Notes: generated from the letters alone by a model not told the origin. 64,000 nt of DNA from Lepidodermella squamata (GCA_047495785.1 JBLDXI010000001.1:1054001-1118000); one strand, 5' to 3'; counted from the first letter of the stretch, positions 35,513-48,419 are shown. Numbers and translations are program-made.

Positions 35513-36566
35513 CTATCTTTGATTATGAAGAAAGTCCAAATTTGTGAAATTGTAATGACTAGCCAGTTGAGAGCAGTCCACTTGCTGTATGGTGACTTCG
35601 TCCAACCCGAGCTCTTGTCGGTGATTCCAATAAGAAGCTAATTAAATCAATTAAAAATCAATGAAAAAGTTCCCAGAAATTAATACCTTGGCAGATGTCG
35701 ATGCTGGAGTATCTTCGTCTAAGGACTTTCTCAACATTCCTAGGGACAGAAACTTCAACTCCTTCGAAAATAGAGTGTTTCAACGGGAATATCCATTCGC
35801 TAGGAAACGAGAACCCGCCATGGCGCTCAATTTCCTTCACAGTTTTAGACATCGGATCTGATCGAAGAAGGAAAATATCAATGAAGGGCCAGTGCCATTG
35901 CATTCCAGGAATTTTTCTCGAAATTTTCGGTGACTTGGAAAAGCATTTTAAAGCCCGTATATTTTTCTGATTAAATATCGTAAAATTCGGGTATAATTCC
36001 TTGAATGTCGCGTTGGCCCTCGCGCTGTTCACGATCAGCTGTCTGTAATTCGAATTTCGCCCAATCATCGTTGAGTATAGCGCAAGGTCAATATCGTCGT
36101 CCCACGGTATCATTTTCCTACCATGCCGATACCAGCCAATCAATGACCCATAAAATAGGGAAAAGGTCAAATTAGCATTTCTCAGCATTTCGACGCATCC
36201 TTTAAAAGTAGTTACAACAGCCTGGTGTTGATCTTCATTCAGCGCGCGGCGGAAAATTTTCGAAATTTCGGATCGGTTGAGCTTCGGCTTATCGGTCAAT
36301 ACGTAATAATCCTCCGATTCAGATTCGTTGAACCTCAAGCCGTGGTAAAATTTCATGAGACGTAAATAATTTTCCGAATAATCGTCAGATTCATCGTCGT
36401 TATTTTCTTCTTTACCGATCTGCGAAATCGGGTTCCCATTCAATTTCCGATCGCTTAGTCGAATTTGTAAATTAAATGTGATGAAAGCTGCGAGTGAGAA
36501 TAGAGACAAGGCGCTGAGCCAGAATGCGATGAGTTGCCCAAAGATTCTCGGTGATAAGTTGCTCAT
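35513..36566 (-). CDS. LicD-like gene 11 (intron 1 absent)
   Basis: Two exons, 36566-35687 and 35637-35513, give 334 aa. The anchor is at about 12-31 and the stem carries an acidic run (EENNDDESDDYSE). Blocks: YGSLIGWYRH, IPWDDDIDLALYS, and WHWPFIDIFLL, where the usual first Arg is His. The catalytic exon continues directly into SEWIFPLKHSIFEGVEVSVP. The C-terminus has WNHRQELG and DCSQLASHYNFTNLDFL. Direct fusion of the first two exons is shared with genes 4, 17, 19 and 20. Confidence 0.88.
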
Positions 36567-37819
36567 TTAAACATGAACAAGAGAGAAAATTTACTGCGGC
36601 TACGACAAACAAGCTATGTTGTAGTATATTTTGCCATCGTTCCACTAGTGGAATGTGAGAATTAAACCTCGTTGAAAACACGTCTATTTATTTCACAGCA
36701 CGACTAAAATGTGCTTGCTGACCAGTGTTGTTTTCCTAATCCTTCTCATTCATCAAAGTTGCTCTCTGACTATAAAGGGACTGATAATATTATTTTGACC
36801 GCAATTAAGCATTCATTTCGTCGTTGGTGCAGCAAAAAGTCCTATCTCCATCCAAAATCGAAAATGAGATATTAACAGTTGGCTGCTCAGTTTTTCACGC
36901 TGGTCAGTGATCTGAAAACCGCATTATAAAATTCGCCAAGGATCAAAAGTTGAATCCTCCACTTTCATGGATTTTTTTTCGAGTTTAACTTATCCAGTAC
37001 GAGTGAAGTTATTTAATGCCAGAACTCCAGATCCAACCAGTCCTTTTTCTGCGGAATTGAATCGAAATCGAAAGCTGAAGAATCGCAAATTCGCGTTTTA
37101 CGGTGGATCTTTGATTAACCATTTGGACTATACACAGAAACTTTGTCCCAAGGCCGGAATCAGCTAGATGCGACTGATGAAGAACATGGGCTCGTCTACT
37201 GGTTAGCAATCTTCAAATTTTCTGTGTAGTCCAAATGGTTAATCAAAGATCCACCGTAAAACGCGAATTTGCGATTCTTCAGCTTTCGATTTCAACTTTT
37301 CCACTTAGAAAAGTCCTATCTCCATGGTAGAGGGCATCAAAAGAGCTACATGCAGCTTAAAAAGTATTCAATCTCGACATAAAATGGTGATTACTCGGAA
37401 AAATCGGAAGCAAATATAAAAAATCGCGAGGATTCGAACTACAACTGTGCGATCCTCAATGACTAGCGTACAAATCAGACATATTTTATCAAAATTATTA
37501 CAAAATAGCGCCAAAAATAAATAATTTCGCGAGGACTCGTAACACAATCGTTCAAAATAACATGAACAGTTAATAAAAAATCCAACAAAAAGTCCTATCT
37601 GCATAGCGCTATAACGATGCGTCACTGGTCGAAATGGCCGACACCATTCGATTCGCCTGATCTTAATCTTAAAGTGAAGTCAGCACAGTTTTTGCTGAAC
37701 ATTTTGAAAATTAAGCTGTTTTTCGATTGATCTATAACAATTATTTTCGACTTTTTGCCGACGATTTACAACAAAATCGGAATATAAAAATATTGTTTAT
37801 TCACTATCTCAAAAAATAT
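36567..37819. other. Repeat-rich intergenic stretch between LicD-like genes 11 and 12
   Basis: No gene is supported. The stretch holds the foldback repeat at 37064-37293 and three direct copies of AAAAGTCCTATCTCCAT or a one-base variant (36835-36851, 37309-37325, 37588-37604). It also has two related GCGAGGA(T/C)TCG segments near 37426 and 37529, the first resembling a tRNA T-arm. It looks like a composite of small mobile elements. Confidence 0.5.
37064..37293. repeat. Near-perfect inverted repeat (foldback element)
   Basis: Arms of about 75 bp (37064-37140 and 37219-37293) are reverse complements with only small differences, such as a 2-nt change near the inner end. They surround a spacer of about 78 bp. 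The high arm identity indicates a young event. The flanking 17-bp direct repeats at 36835 and 37309 may delimit a larger unit. Confidence 0.8.
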
Positions 37820-38887
37820 TCAACTTAGAAAGCGTTCAATTTCCTCTAAATTTGTAAAATTATACATTTGACTCAGTCGGTTGCATTTAACAGATATGAC
37901 TTTTGTCCAGTCGAGGTAATCTTCCACGCGGTGGTCGTAATTCCGAGCTGGAAATCGGAAATCATAACAAATCCTAATAATTTCAAATAAATTTGAAACT
38001 CACACTGGCATATACTGGGATTTTCATATGTCGGGAGTAGAGCTGGTAAAGGTTTATTTGGTACCAATACTGGAATTCCTTCGAATTCAGATCGTTGAAG
38101 AGGGAATACGGTGTCGTAATCGTAGACGTATTGCTGGAAATAAAAGACAATTTTACCAATTTTTTCAATATTTTTGGACAATTCCTACGTCGCCATGAAC
38201 TAGAGGCAGTCGAATTAGGACGTCGTTCGATTTTTTCGGATTAATTTTCAACACATTAGTAATTTCTTCGCCATTGGACTTGCGGATAGCTTCCATCGGG
38301 AAAATGTCGACATAAGGCCACCGCCATTCACCGTCAAAGCTCGCCCGCGAGCCTTTCAGGGCCGGTGAAGATGACGAACACTTCATAAGCTGCCACAGGG
38401 GCGAGCTGTAAATTTTAAAGCCAGGATAAATCGATTTAAACGACGAATTTCTCGCTGCTACATCGTTAGTCATATTCGCTAGGTAATCAACGTCAAGTTT
38501 GGTAGGAAGCGTTGGGTAGATGACAATATCCATATCATCGTCCCAGGGGATGAACCGGCGACCGTGCCTGTACCAGCCGAGCAGGGTCCCGTATTGCAGG
38601 GAATAGGTTAAATTCGCATTAAGCAGCATCTCGATACAACCGGCAAGTGTTGTAGCCATCGCAAGGCGTTCATCGTCGCTTAAAATCGCGGCGAATTGAG
38701 TTCGAATCCGGACATCTCTCGTCGGAAATCTGCCAACGTGATTCGTGTCAAAAACCGAATTTTTCGGTGTAGTATCCGATTTTAAAGCGATGAATCGATG
38801 CAGTATTAAAATAGAAACCGAGAAGCCGATGAAGATTTTGATAGGTAAAGAAGATGAAATGCTGGCGAAGAGCGCACCTCCTAGCAT
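37820..38887 (-). CDS. LicD-like gene 12
   Basis: Exons 38887-38189, 38133-38004 and 37947-37820 give 318 aa from ATG 38887. The anchor lies at about 13-33. Blocks: YGTLLGWYRH, IPWDDDMDIVIYP, WRWPYVDIFPM. Exon 2 gives YDYDTVFPLQRSEFEGIPVL and ends PSICQC. The last exon reads YDHRVEDY and then VKCNRLSQMYNFTNL, where the Ser after Cys is Asn. The intron donors GTAGGA and GTGAGT are standard. Otherwise it looks functional. Confidence 0.88.
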
Positions 38888-39220
38888 GTTATCATGGCTT
38901 TCTCAACCTGACCATCTAAAAAACAATCACAAGACCATTTATTGAGGGCGAATATTGCATGGGTTATTGACGTGGGTCAGCTGCAGGCTAGTTACATGCA
39001 AGCTCGTGCCGTGGGCTTGAAACGATACGTTATCTATTATGATGAAAAAAGAACGAAAAACGCGGGTGGTAATTACACCAGTTTAATTGACGCGCCATAA
39101 CGGTCATCATCTTAGAAAAACTTTATTGGCGGCAAAAGTTGAAACACAAAAAACAATAGAGCGCTTATAACACATCATGTATGTATATTTCTATATACGC
39201 GTGTGTGTACATATATAAGA
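38888..39220. other. Intergenic stretch between LicD-like genes 12 and 13
   Basis: Non-coding. There is a short TG/TA-rich simple-sequence patch at about 39180-39220. Nothing else is recognisable. Confidence 0.4.
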
Positions 39221-40344
39221 TTAGTAGTCGAGGTTTGTAAAGTTATACAGATGCGTAAGTTGTTGACACCTGACAATGCTCAGCATAGATCCATCGACGT
39301 ACGTTTCACTCGCGTGGTTGTAACCGCGGGCTATAATGAAGGGACATGAGTGGAGAAAACATAACGAGAGCTAATGACGAGGCTTACATTGACAGGTGTT
39401 GATATCGTAGTTTTGCTCAAGCACCTTTTTCGGCTGCCGTGGCACTAATACGTCGAGGCCCTCGAATGTTGACTTTTGCATTGGGAAAATCCAATCATAG
39501 GAAAAATCGACAACCTGAGAAAAAAAGATAAAACCATTTAAAATATCTAAAGCGAAGATCTTACCTCCCCATACACAGGCGGCTGTTTGATAACAATATC
39601 TTGTTGAGCTTCGATTGAATTTGAAAGACTTGAATTGTTAACCACGTCGAAGATCGGCTGGTCAGTTTTCTTCGAATAGGCAAGTAGGAAGAATATATCG
39701 ACTAGAGGCCACCGCCAACCCCATCGCGAGACTTGTTGCGATACTTTACTCGAGCTTGAGTAGCATTTCAAAACGCCGGGATAATCGGGTATTTCCATTA
39801 TACGAAAGCTTGAACCGAATTTCGCCTCAAATGCCTCATTTCCCCTCGACGCTTTTCTCAATCGGCCGATGAGGTAATTTGAGTCCATTTCGACCTGGGA
39901 TGAAGGAAATACCGCGATATCGACATCGTCGTCCCAAGGTATAAATTTCCCACCATGCCGGTACCAGCCAATCAGGGACCCGTAGAATAAAGAATATGTC
40001 AAATTGGCATTTCTCACCATTTCCAAACAGGCCTCGAGGGTGAAAAGCATAGCTTGCCGCTGGGTTTCGTTCATAAAAATTGCGTAGTGTTTCTTGAGCT
40101 CTTCCGGCGATAGATCACTTCGATAGGTCTCCCCGTCTCGGAATATTGTTTTCGGGCTCCGCATTTCTAATTCAAATTCGTGAAGGTCCATCCTATCCAT
40201 CGATTCTTTACCTCGCCAAATTACGCCCGAATCCGGATGGACTTGATTTAGGATAATGTTGAACATGCTGATTGTCACGGACAGGGTGGTGAAGAAAACC
40301 AGCAGACCACATGCTCTCACGTAGTACGATACTACTGATGTCAT
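39221..40344 (-). CDS. LicD-like gene 13
   Basis: Exons 40344-39565, 39514-39388 and 39330-39221 give 338 aa. The anchor is at about 9-31. Blocks: YGSLIGWYRH, IPWDDDVDIAVFP, WRWPLVDIFFL, with Leu in place of the usual Phe/Tyr. Exon 2 gives YDWIFPMQKSTFEGLDVLVP and ends NTCQC. The last exon has YNHASETY, where Arg after His is replaced by Ala, and RCQQLTHLYNFTNLDY, where Ser after Cys is Gln. The catalytic acidic residues are intact. It is closest to gene 16 in exon 1. Confidence 0.88.
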
Positions 40345-40570
40345 TTAACAGCTTAATAGTATAGTCAAAAGACCTCTTGTTTGTAGACTGTTTCAATGGC
40401 CTAAATATTAAGCAAACTATGCAGTGTTATTGTAACGCGCGTGATAAAAAGCTATTATTTGGAGAGTAAAAAAATATGCTGCTTAGCTGGCCCCTCGTGT
40501 CAAGAGAATCCCCGGTGCATGAGCGTTTTTTTATAAACCAATTATTTTTAAGGTAGCTTGCTTTTTATTA

Positions 40571-41639
40571 TCAGCTTTCAGCATTCAGATTAGTAAAATT
40601 GTACATAAATGAAAGCTCTGAGCAGTCAATTTCAGCTCGCAGCGCTGACTTATTGATTTTTCCTTCAATCTTATGATCCGCTGTTCGGCCTAAAAAAAAC
40701 GGAAAATTATGAATCATGAAGGTTACTTCGTTTATGCATACCTTTGCATCGTTTAATATTCTTGTATTGTCGAGTCAGCACTTCGAACGGCTTGTTTGGA
40801 ATAGGAACTGTGATTCCCTCAAACTTGTCCATTTTCAGAGGAAAAATCCAATCGTGGTCGTAAGACGTCTAAAATAAGGAAAGAAAGATGCCGAGTTTTG
40901 AATCATGAAAATCGCCTACATTGCCGTACATTTCAGGATCTAAAATTTCGATGTCATCCTTATTGATATAAGGGTCGTGAAAGACATCGCAAATCTGTTC
41001 ACTCGTCGATTTTGAATTCGCCCGCATAAGAAAAATGTCGATAAAAGGCCAGGTCCAGTAAACCTGATCGATCGGCTTTGAAACACCCTCCCTGTAGCCC
41101 CAGCACTTCAAAATGTTCCAATAAGGGCTCTCGAACACTTCAAACTCATAGACGCCGTATCTGTCCTCGAAAACAGGATTATCTTCTTTAGCTTGGTTCA
41201 GTTTGTACTCCAGCTGGCTGGCAGTATCGCATTCGCTGCTTGAAGGATAGACTACCAGGTCGATATCATCATCCCAGGGCACCATCTGGCCACCATGACG
41301 GTACCAGCCTAATAAAGATCCGTAATGCAGGGAGTAGTTCAACTTGGCCAATTTGAGCAACTCGGTACAGCCTCGTAAGGTCAGCTGCATGAATTTCCTC
41401 TCCGCTGCAGTCATCACCGGCGAAAAAGCTTCACGCAAAGTATCGCCAGCTTTATGTTCACCTAAATGCTTCAGTCCAGCTGGATGCTTTGATTTGGCTG
41501 GAATTTTGTCTATGGGTCCATCGTGTCGCTTGATCTCCGGGTAGCTCGGTGACTTTAACACTAGGAGTAAAGTGGCGATGCAGAAAAATGCTATTATTAG
41601 GAGCAAATGCCTGATTCGATATAAGCTGAAAACCGGCAT
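40571..41639 (-). CDS. LicD-like gene 14
   Basis: Exons 41639-40920, 40868-40742 and 40689-40571 give 321 aa. ATG 41639 is preferred because the extended frame begins with TTG. The anchor is at about 9-27. Blocks: YGSLLGWYRH, VPWDDDIDLVVYP, and WTWPFIDIFLM, where the first Arg is Thr. Exon 2 gives YDHDWIFPLKMDKFEGITVP. The last exon has ADHKIEGK and DCSELSFMYNFTNLNAES. It lies 184 bp downstream of the first carboxylesterase, on the same strand. Confidence 0.87.
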
Positions 41640-41823
41640 TTGAATTAGCTCCAAATGCGTTAACTATGTACCGAGCTTGAAAATTAGCTTGAGTGTGAAA
41701 ACAACGCAATATGCGGGCAGCTTCTTTAAACAAACAAGCCCGCGAAATGGCACCGTATCATTTTAATTTCATTAATTGCAAGACGTATTAATTTCACAGG
41801 TAAAAATAGTAGTGTCAAATACT

Positions 41824-43837
41824 TTATTTTTGCTTGGAATCTCTGTTTGATACCACAGCGGCTGTAAGTTTTGGCCAGTAATCACTCCAGAACTGAATTT
41901 CAAAGTGAATAGAGGCTTCAATAAAAAAGGTGTAGAAATTAAATTACTTTACACTGCCGAAGCTTCAATTCGCAGATGAAATCGTCTTTTTCGTAGTGGA
42001 CTATCGTCGAGTTGCTGAGCTCGAAATACCGATGGGAGCATTCATCACCGGTGAAAGTTGGCCATTCTCGCAGCTTACTGCAAGAGTTTGATGAGAAGGC
42101 GCTATTGTTGCCATTGGGATTCCTTATAAGCCCATTTTAAAGTTAATAGATTAGGGCTAACAGTCATTCGAAGTAAAATACCCTGTTGTCACGAAATTGG
42201 ACCAATATTGAAGCAGCTTCTTCGAAAACGTCTTTTCATCCTCGGCGTAACCGTATTCTGCTGCATACGGAGCCATTTGCTCGCCCCAGAGAAAGCTCAA
42301 CTCGTCACCATGAAGAACGCCCATCCATTCGGGTACCAAACCCTGTTGAAAACAGAATATTTCCTAGCCATTCAAAAATTGAGATGATACGAACCAAGGA
42401 AGGTCTGTGAGTGAAATGATAAGCATAAACGGGGACTTTGTGGCTAGCAACGATTTTAGCCCATTCGAACGTAGGACAAGAAAAGGCGTAGTCACCAACA
42501 GCCTGGACGGCCGCATCAATGATTTCACTCCCCTGAGGAATGCCATTGCTTCTCGGCCAATAATGAAGCTTCATAGCTTGAAGCTGGAGAGGGTCCAGTT
42601 GAGGATCAGGTGAACCTGCGAGAATTCGATAACCAACTGTCAAAAGGTCTTCGTAATGTGTTAAATTCAGATTATCCACCGAAGTAACGTTATCTTGAGG
42701 CGAGAATGGCAGTAAAGCTTCAGCAACTGGGCTTTGCAGGAAGAACCAAGACCCTTCATCTCTATCATCACCAATTATTATTGGGACCTTTGCGAAGTCC
42801 CCGGCTAGTAGCATATCACGAGGATTCCTCGGCACGAAATCGCCATCGACAAATGGCCCACTGCCAAAACCGGTTCCTTGCGAAAGCGGGTACAAATCAG
42901 CCCGAGCAATGTCCATAGCATCAACTGATCGGAAGCACGAAATCATCTCTGTAACATTTTGCGACGTTGAATTCCCACATTTTGGCGATATTGATCTATA
43001 AGCTTGATCCATAATGAGTTTTACCGTTCTATTTGAGTACTGGGCCCATTCAGCTAAAGCACTCCCTGACTGTAAAATCGCCCTGTGGAATAAATTTCGG
43101 CTGTAGGGTGACAAAATTAGGTAGGAAACTGTGACAGAACCAGCACTTTCCCCGCCAATAGTAACACGGCTTTTATCACCACCGAAACTGCCGATGTTGC
43201 TTTGAATCCATCTTAAAGCTTCAGTAGCATCCCAAAATCCCGCATTAGCAACGGCGCCTTGGTCATTTTTGCCGAAATACGAGAAACCAAGAGTTCCTAT
43301 GCGGTAGTTCAATGTGACTACTACGACATTTCCATGCCCACTGAAAATAGTGCCGTTATAGGTGTAAGTCATGCTGGTGCCAGAAACGAAGCCATTTCCG
43401 AAAATGAATGTGTATACTGGGATGGGTTTATCTGCCTCGCCCTTAATCACAGCGTCTAGAGTTGCTTTCGGCACCCAAATGTTTAGCTGAAGACAATCTT
43501 CACCGATAGTTGAATTAGCTGGAATGGTATCTCTGACGAAATTCATGAAGATATTTCCGCCAAGGACTTGAGTACACGTCGTTGCAGGTTTTGTCGCGTC
43601 CAAAACTGAAGTCCATGGCCGTTTCGGGACTGGCTTAGCAAATCGAAGTTTCCCAATGGGTGCCTCGGCGAAAGGGATTCCCGTGAACTCGTAAACATCT
43701 TGCTTATTAGTCGCGACTTGAATCAGCCGACCACGAATAGGCCCAACTGTAGAATTAACTACAACAGTCGGTGGAATTTGAGCAGTCCCAGCGTGTATAA
43801 AAATTGATAAGATAACAAAAAAATGAATTAAAGACAT
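41824..43837 (-). CDS. Carboxylesterase/cholinesterase-like secreted alpha/beta hydrolase 1
   Basis: Exons 43837-42395, 42342-42182, 42122-41948 and 41892-41824 give 615 aa. A signal peptide (MSLIHFFVILSIFIHAGTAQ) precedes the type B carboxylesterase fold. Landmarks are GIPFAEAPIGKLRFAKPVP, the EDCLQLNIWVP motif, the FGNGFVSG region (oxyanion hole, usually GGGF, here GNGF), and GESAG with the nucleophile Ser. The acidic member is probably the Glu in DEGSWFF, and His lies in GVLHGDELSF. All triad residues are present. Secreted hydrolysis of choline or carboxyl esters is the family role, and the true substrate is unknown. It is a close paralogue of 48420-50427 with the same four-exon structure. 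The G-N-G-F change in the oxyanion loop is unusual. Confidence 0.92.
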
Positions 43838-45081
43838 CTGAAAAAGTCACAAATAAAAACTGTTAAGCTATGTATTTAGCTTTCCATCAATGCACCTATT
43901 CTTGCTGTATTTTTTTTTCGTGATAGTATTCGTAATGCCTCTATATTGCCGTAGCTTGAAATGATAAATAGCTGGCCCGTGTATAAGACATTACATCGTA
44001 GCACTATTTTATACAAATATTTCTTAGTCTGTACGAAGAAATGAATACATCGCAGTATGTGGAGCGCAGAAATTAAATGAAAACCTTGATATCAAGGGCA
44101 TGAACTGCAGTTCACATTCTTCGCTGGTATAATTGTCATTGTATAGCCGGCATCATTTAAAATATGACAAGTTGATAAATCTTGGCATCTAGCCATGCAA
44201 TACAAAAAGGGGCAAGTGACAGGGAGCAATGAATGGATGCTGATGGCTGAAAAGTACAAAAATCGTGGTTCAATTTGGGACATAACGGATACATACCTAG
44301 TCAAAGAGGTAAGAGAGTATGAAATCTGGTTGAAATTTGGGCGGATGCGGGCAATTTGAGAAATTGAAAATGTGGCGAATTTGAAGAAAATCGCCTCGCT
44401 TGACCAGGCCTAAAAACTAAAAAGGTGTGATTTTCGACTATATGAAACAATTTTAATTTTAAATTTTAAATTCAGCGAGAATTCTGAGAGCGTAAAAGGT
44501 CAGCAAGTTGTTAAATTTAATGCGACAAATTGCCAATTGCCGAGGTCAATTTTGCAAATATTACCCAGCAACAAATTTTTTTCAATCAATCCAAGTCAAA
44601 TCAGGATTTGAAACAACCTGCTCTTATCTTCAAGTTCACCTAATAATAATTCAAAATGTGTTCAAGCTTACATCTGCCTTCAAAGCACACCGACTCAAAG
44701 ACCGCAACTTTTAACAACAACAAATCGTGGCTTCGGTCCGAATCACACTTTTTTATTACGTATACCATGTAGAATTTTATCATTCATGAAATTCTTTTAT
44801 TCAATTGTTACTACATATTTTTCATGAATCAGCCGGGTTGGCAACTAAAAATCGGAGCCTCGAGGATTTATTTATGATATACGTGATATCCTATCGAATC
44901 TACGTGGATAGTTCCACAAAAGCGATGAAAAGAATTTGTGGCAAAATCACATTGAGTGCAAAATATCGGGCGTGAACAATGCGAAAAATGACAGGCTTGT
45001 TAGGTGCGAGGAACACGGCAAATGCACCAGCCGCGCTGTATGAGTTGATTTTAATACACCCGCGCAGTCCTGTATCGAAAA
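43838..45081. other. Divergent intergenic stretch
   Basis: About 1.2 kb between the first carboxylesterase (-) and the membrane-protein gene (+), presumably with both promoters. Short open frames (44092-44304, 44508-44714) have no recognisable domain. I call nothing. Confidence 0.4.
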
Positions 45082-46227
45082 ATGTTTAAGGAAGACGAAC
45101 CGCCGTGGTGTTGCTTCTTTCACTCGGTTCATTCCGGGTCACTGGCAACATGCTGCCACGTGTTTTTCAGCGGCCTCATCGACTTTGCCGTGTTCACAAT
45201 TGTCTACTTTTGCGCGATTACTACACCAGCAGCCCCGCCTGTAATTTACGCCGACGAGGAGATCGACGCCATATCATCACACCATCTAAACGGCAGGAAG
45301 ACTACAACCACCCCACGGTCAGATATTCCGCAGCTCATGTCAACCAAAGAGCAACTCGGTTACAAAAACGGAGCATTGTTCATCGCTGCCTTGGACATTT
45401 ACGGCATCATCGTCACGGCAATGCTTCTATCAGAAGTCATGCAGAGAAAGCATAGATTCCTTAATACGTGGGTCTACCTCATCATGCCAGCTTACATTTC
45501 ACAAATAGTCGGGCCAATTTACCTGGCGTACATTTTCTTAACCCATCGAACTATGCTGGTTCGTTTAATTTTGAAGATTTCTCTGGGGTTTTAAATTGAT
45601 TTTAAACAGCCTTATATCCATATGACTTGGTTTCAATTCATAAGTTCAGCTTATGTGACTTTCTGGCTAATGCGAAATTCTATAAATGTGAGTAATGATG
45701 ATTGAATTTAAACGGCTGAAAATGATGATTTTTTCGTCCAGTTTTACACGATTTATTGCGTGAAGATGTACCGGCATGTTTTGCTAACCTCTGGCACGTC
45801 AGCAGTCAGGCGTTCGTCAATGGAATCCGGGCAGCGAGAACTGGCTCTCAAGCGCCGAGCTGCTGCTAATGAGGCGAAGCTGAAAGTTCCGAAGCCAAAG
45901 CCTCGAGCTGAACTTGAATTATTCCGCGTATCGGCGATGCATTTCGCTAATTTCAACATCATGGCAAGCAATGCTTTCGTGCCAAACCCAGCTGTTCCTG
46001 TTACTACCACTGTGCCGGTTGATGATGACGATAAGCCCCGGGATGCCGAACGAATTCAGGAACGCCGCCTCGAATGGCTGCAGCAACGTATGAAATCGCA
46101 GTACATGCAAAAGCGGGGCACGACAAGTCCCATCGCGGCAACTGCGGACAGTCAGCAGCCGAAGGGTGTTCTGAAAAGTCCAAATAGCCCGCCAATCCTC
46201 AGTCCTTTACATGTTACATTCAAGTAG
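45082..46227 (+). CDS. Uncharacterised multi-pass membrane protein
   Basis: Exons 45082-45558, 45610-45687 and 45742-46227 give 346 aa. I do not recognise the family. The N-terminus is Cys-rich (PPWCCFF, ATCCHV). Hydrophobic segments lie at about 22-47, 94-117, 127-154 and 158-190, giving about four passes with a hydrophilic loop between the first and second. The C-terminal ~150 residues are hydrophilic and basic (KLKVPKPKPRAEL) with Ser/Pro-rich stretches, probably cytosolic. The overall layout recalls tetra-spanning proteins of the LAPTM or related type, but I see no diagnostic motif. The intron phases are simple (0, 0) and the joined frame is uninterrupted. It is convergent with LicD-like gene 15. 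Confidence 0.7.
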
Positions 46228-46265
46228 TTTGACGTTGCTCCTCGATTATTTTATTCTTCTTGCAA

Positions 46266-47460
46266 TTATGACGCTTCAAGATTTGTCATGTTGTACATGA
46301 AAGTCAGCTTGGAACACGGAACTATTCCCAGCTTTGCCGTAGTAGCGCTTTCTCGCGAGTGATCGAAGCCTCGTGCTGCAATAAAAACGAGAAAAAATGA
46401 GTCGAATCGTGTTCATAATAAAAATAACTCACTCTGGCATATTGCTATGTCAAACGACGTCTTTCTCAATGCCTGCCTTGGGTCATTCGGGACGTTAACG
46501 TCGACACCCTCGAAAACGGCGGGCCTCAGTGGCATTATATCGTCATAGCTGTAAATTATCTGCAAGAAAACGAGTGATAATGAATATGAAATCTTCAAAG
46601 CTGAATTTATGAGTGGCTTCGAAAGGAAAGACTCACTCAAAGTTGGAGTTTCCTTGCTAATAATTTTACTCACATTTAACGCCAAATTCAAACTGTATTT
46701 TCATCATTATTTGGCGTTGCAAGTTGCAAGGCGAATTGTTAAAAGTTACACTGTCCCAGCGTTACGGTATTTGACACTAAACTTGACCAAAACAAAATCA
46801 AAACACATTTAACGTGAATTCACTTACATTTCCCAAGTTAACAGGATTGTGGAATGATATGTCGCGTTTCGGTTCATGCCTCTCGATATCGGAAATAATT
46901 TCGCCAGACGAGTTAGACATTGGAAGCATCAGCATGATATCAACATACGGCCATCTCCAATCTTTCGATGCGATGCGCTTTGTTAGTTTTGATGACTTGG
47001 GGTAGCATTTCAGCATATTGATCGTGGGCAAGTCGATCACTTTTAAATCGCCGAATATCGAACGAAACGTTGCGTTATTTTCCAGCCGCCGTTCAATGAT
47101 CTCTGCGTAATAAGCAGAAGGTTTCGTCAGTTTCGGTAGGGTGATCAAATCGACATCATCATCCCACGGAATCATGTTGCCTCCGTGACGGTACCAGCCG
47201 AGTAAGCTGCCGTAGTAGATGAAGAATGGCAGGTCGACAATTCGCAGAATTTCACTACAAGCTGCCAGGGCAAGCTTTAGCGCGTCACGCTCTTCCTTGG
47301 TTAATACAGGTGCGAAGTATTCAGCCATCTCAGCTTGAGTCAAGTTGGCGCGGAAGACTTGCTCCGATTGCAAAGATATGACGAATATAGCTATGGGAGG
47401 TAGCGTGGCTAAAATCACTAGCAAGCATCGACGCAGAACGATAACCAATTTTAGTTTCAT
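46266..47460 (-). CDS. LicD-like gene 15
   Basis: Exons 47460-46828, 46559-46433 and 46375-46266 give 289 aa, the shortest complete member. An in-frame ATG at 47553 would add 31 polar residues. ATG 47460 (MKLKLVIVL) puts the anchor at the N-terminus as in the paralogues. Blocks: YGSLLGWYRH, IPWDDDVDLITLP, WRWPYVDIMLM. The stem is nearly absent. Exon 2 gives YDDIMPLRPAVFEGVDVNVP. The last exon has FDHSRESA and PCSKLTFMYNMTNLEAS. Intron 1 is 268 bp, the longest intron 1 in the array. Its stop codon lies only 38 bp from the stop of the convergent membrane-protein gene. Confidence 0.87.
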
Positions 47461-48419
47461 TCCTATTATAGGCTCGAATACTTTAGCGCGATAGTTGTGT
47501 TCCTGCGCTGGACAATTTGCTGGACGATTATACGAAATAACGCCCCTTAGCATATAGGTTTCATCAATATAGCATATAGGTTGTAAATATACAAATCTTG
47601 TCTTCCCTTTGCCCCTTGATATAGGTTGCTATACACTGTAAATATACAAATACTGTCTTCTGTCTTCCTGTACGGCATATAAAAACCGCCCGAGAGTGCT
47701 AACACCGATGAGTGCTCATACGCATCATATGATATATGGTTGCGATGACGTGGGTGCACTCAGGTAACACTGGCACCCTATTTTTACACTTCGACGCCCA
47801 TAGATGAGACAATGCCTAGACAAGTCTTGGACAACAACTCATACGCCGCACTAAAAGCTCGTTTTTGCCCATCAGTGTGGATGTCTATTTCGGCATCACA
47901 CTCCTTTTATTTTCCCTATGATAAATCTACATGCAAGGCAACATCGGTCCCGCGATTCTAAATATCACGCAAGAAATTTAAAAGAACTGTAGGAATTTTA
48001 TTGGCATAATTTTCACAATCGGGATCGCCGAAGTGCTAATCTTGATTTTTACCGAATTATCCAGTCCTCCTCTCGCCTCTTGTCAGCCGTTTTTAGTAAA
48101 AATCCTCCTAATGGACTTGAGTAAAAATATGTACACAGCTCCCAATTGAACATTTCCTCAAATTGTACTCAATTTCAAAACACCACGGCATTTCATCATT
48201 TTTTCATTATTTTTGAGTTTGAGCTGTGAAAACTGACGAATCTCATGTTATGAAGTTACGAAATTCCACTTGAATTTGCAATTTGCTTCGGCGAACTTAT
48301 TCATGATATCCTCATATTCTCATGATCATATCCTCGAATCTAAACGGTATCCTTTTGATTTTTACTGTCGTTGGCAAATTTTCGATTTTTATAAAAAAAA
48401 TATTTGTTGCTATTATTTG
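47461..48419. other. Intergenic stretch between LicD-like gene 15 and carboxylesterase 2
   Basis: No gene is supported. Two imperfect copies of a TGTAAATATACAAAT...TGTCTTCC unit lie at about 47581-47610 and 47637-47670, each next to an ATATAGGTT-like sequence. They may be a small tandem duplication in the gene 15 promoter. The remainder is AT-rich and featureless. Confidence 0.4.

Noticed and set aside
37421-37470. A possible tRNA or second SINE
   Set aside because: Only a T-arm-like GGATTCGAACT is visible. I could not build an acceptor stem or D arm, and no tail or target duplication was found.
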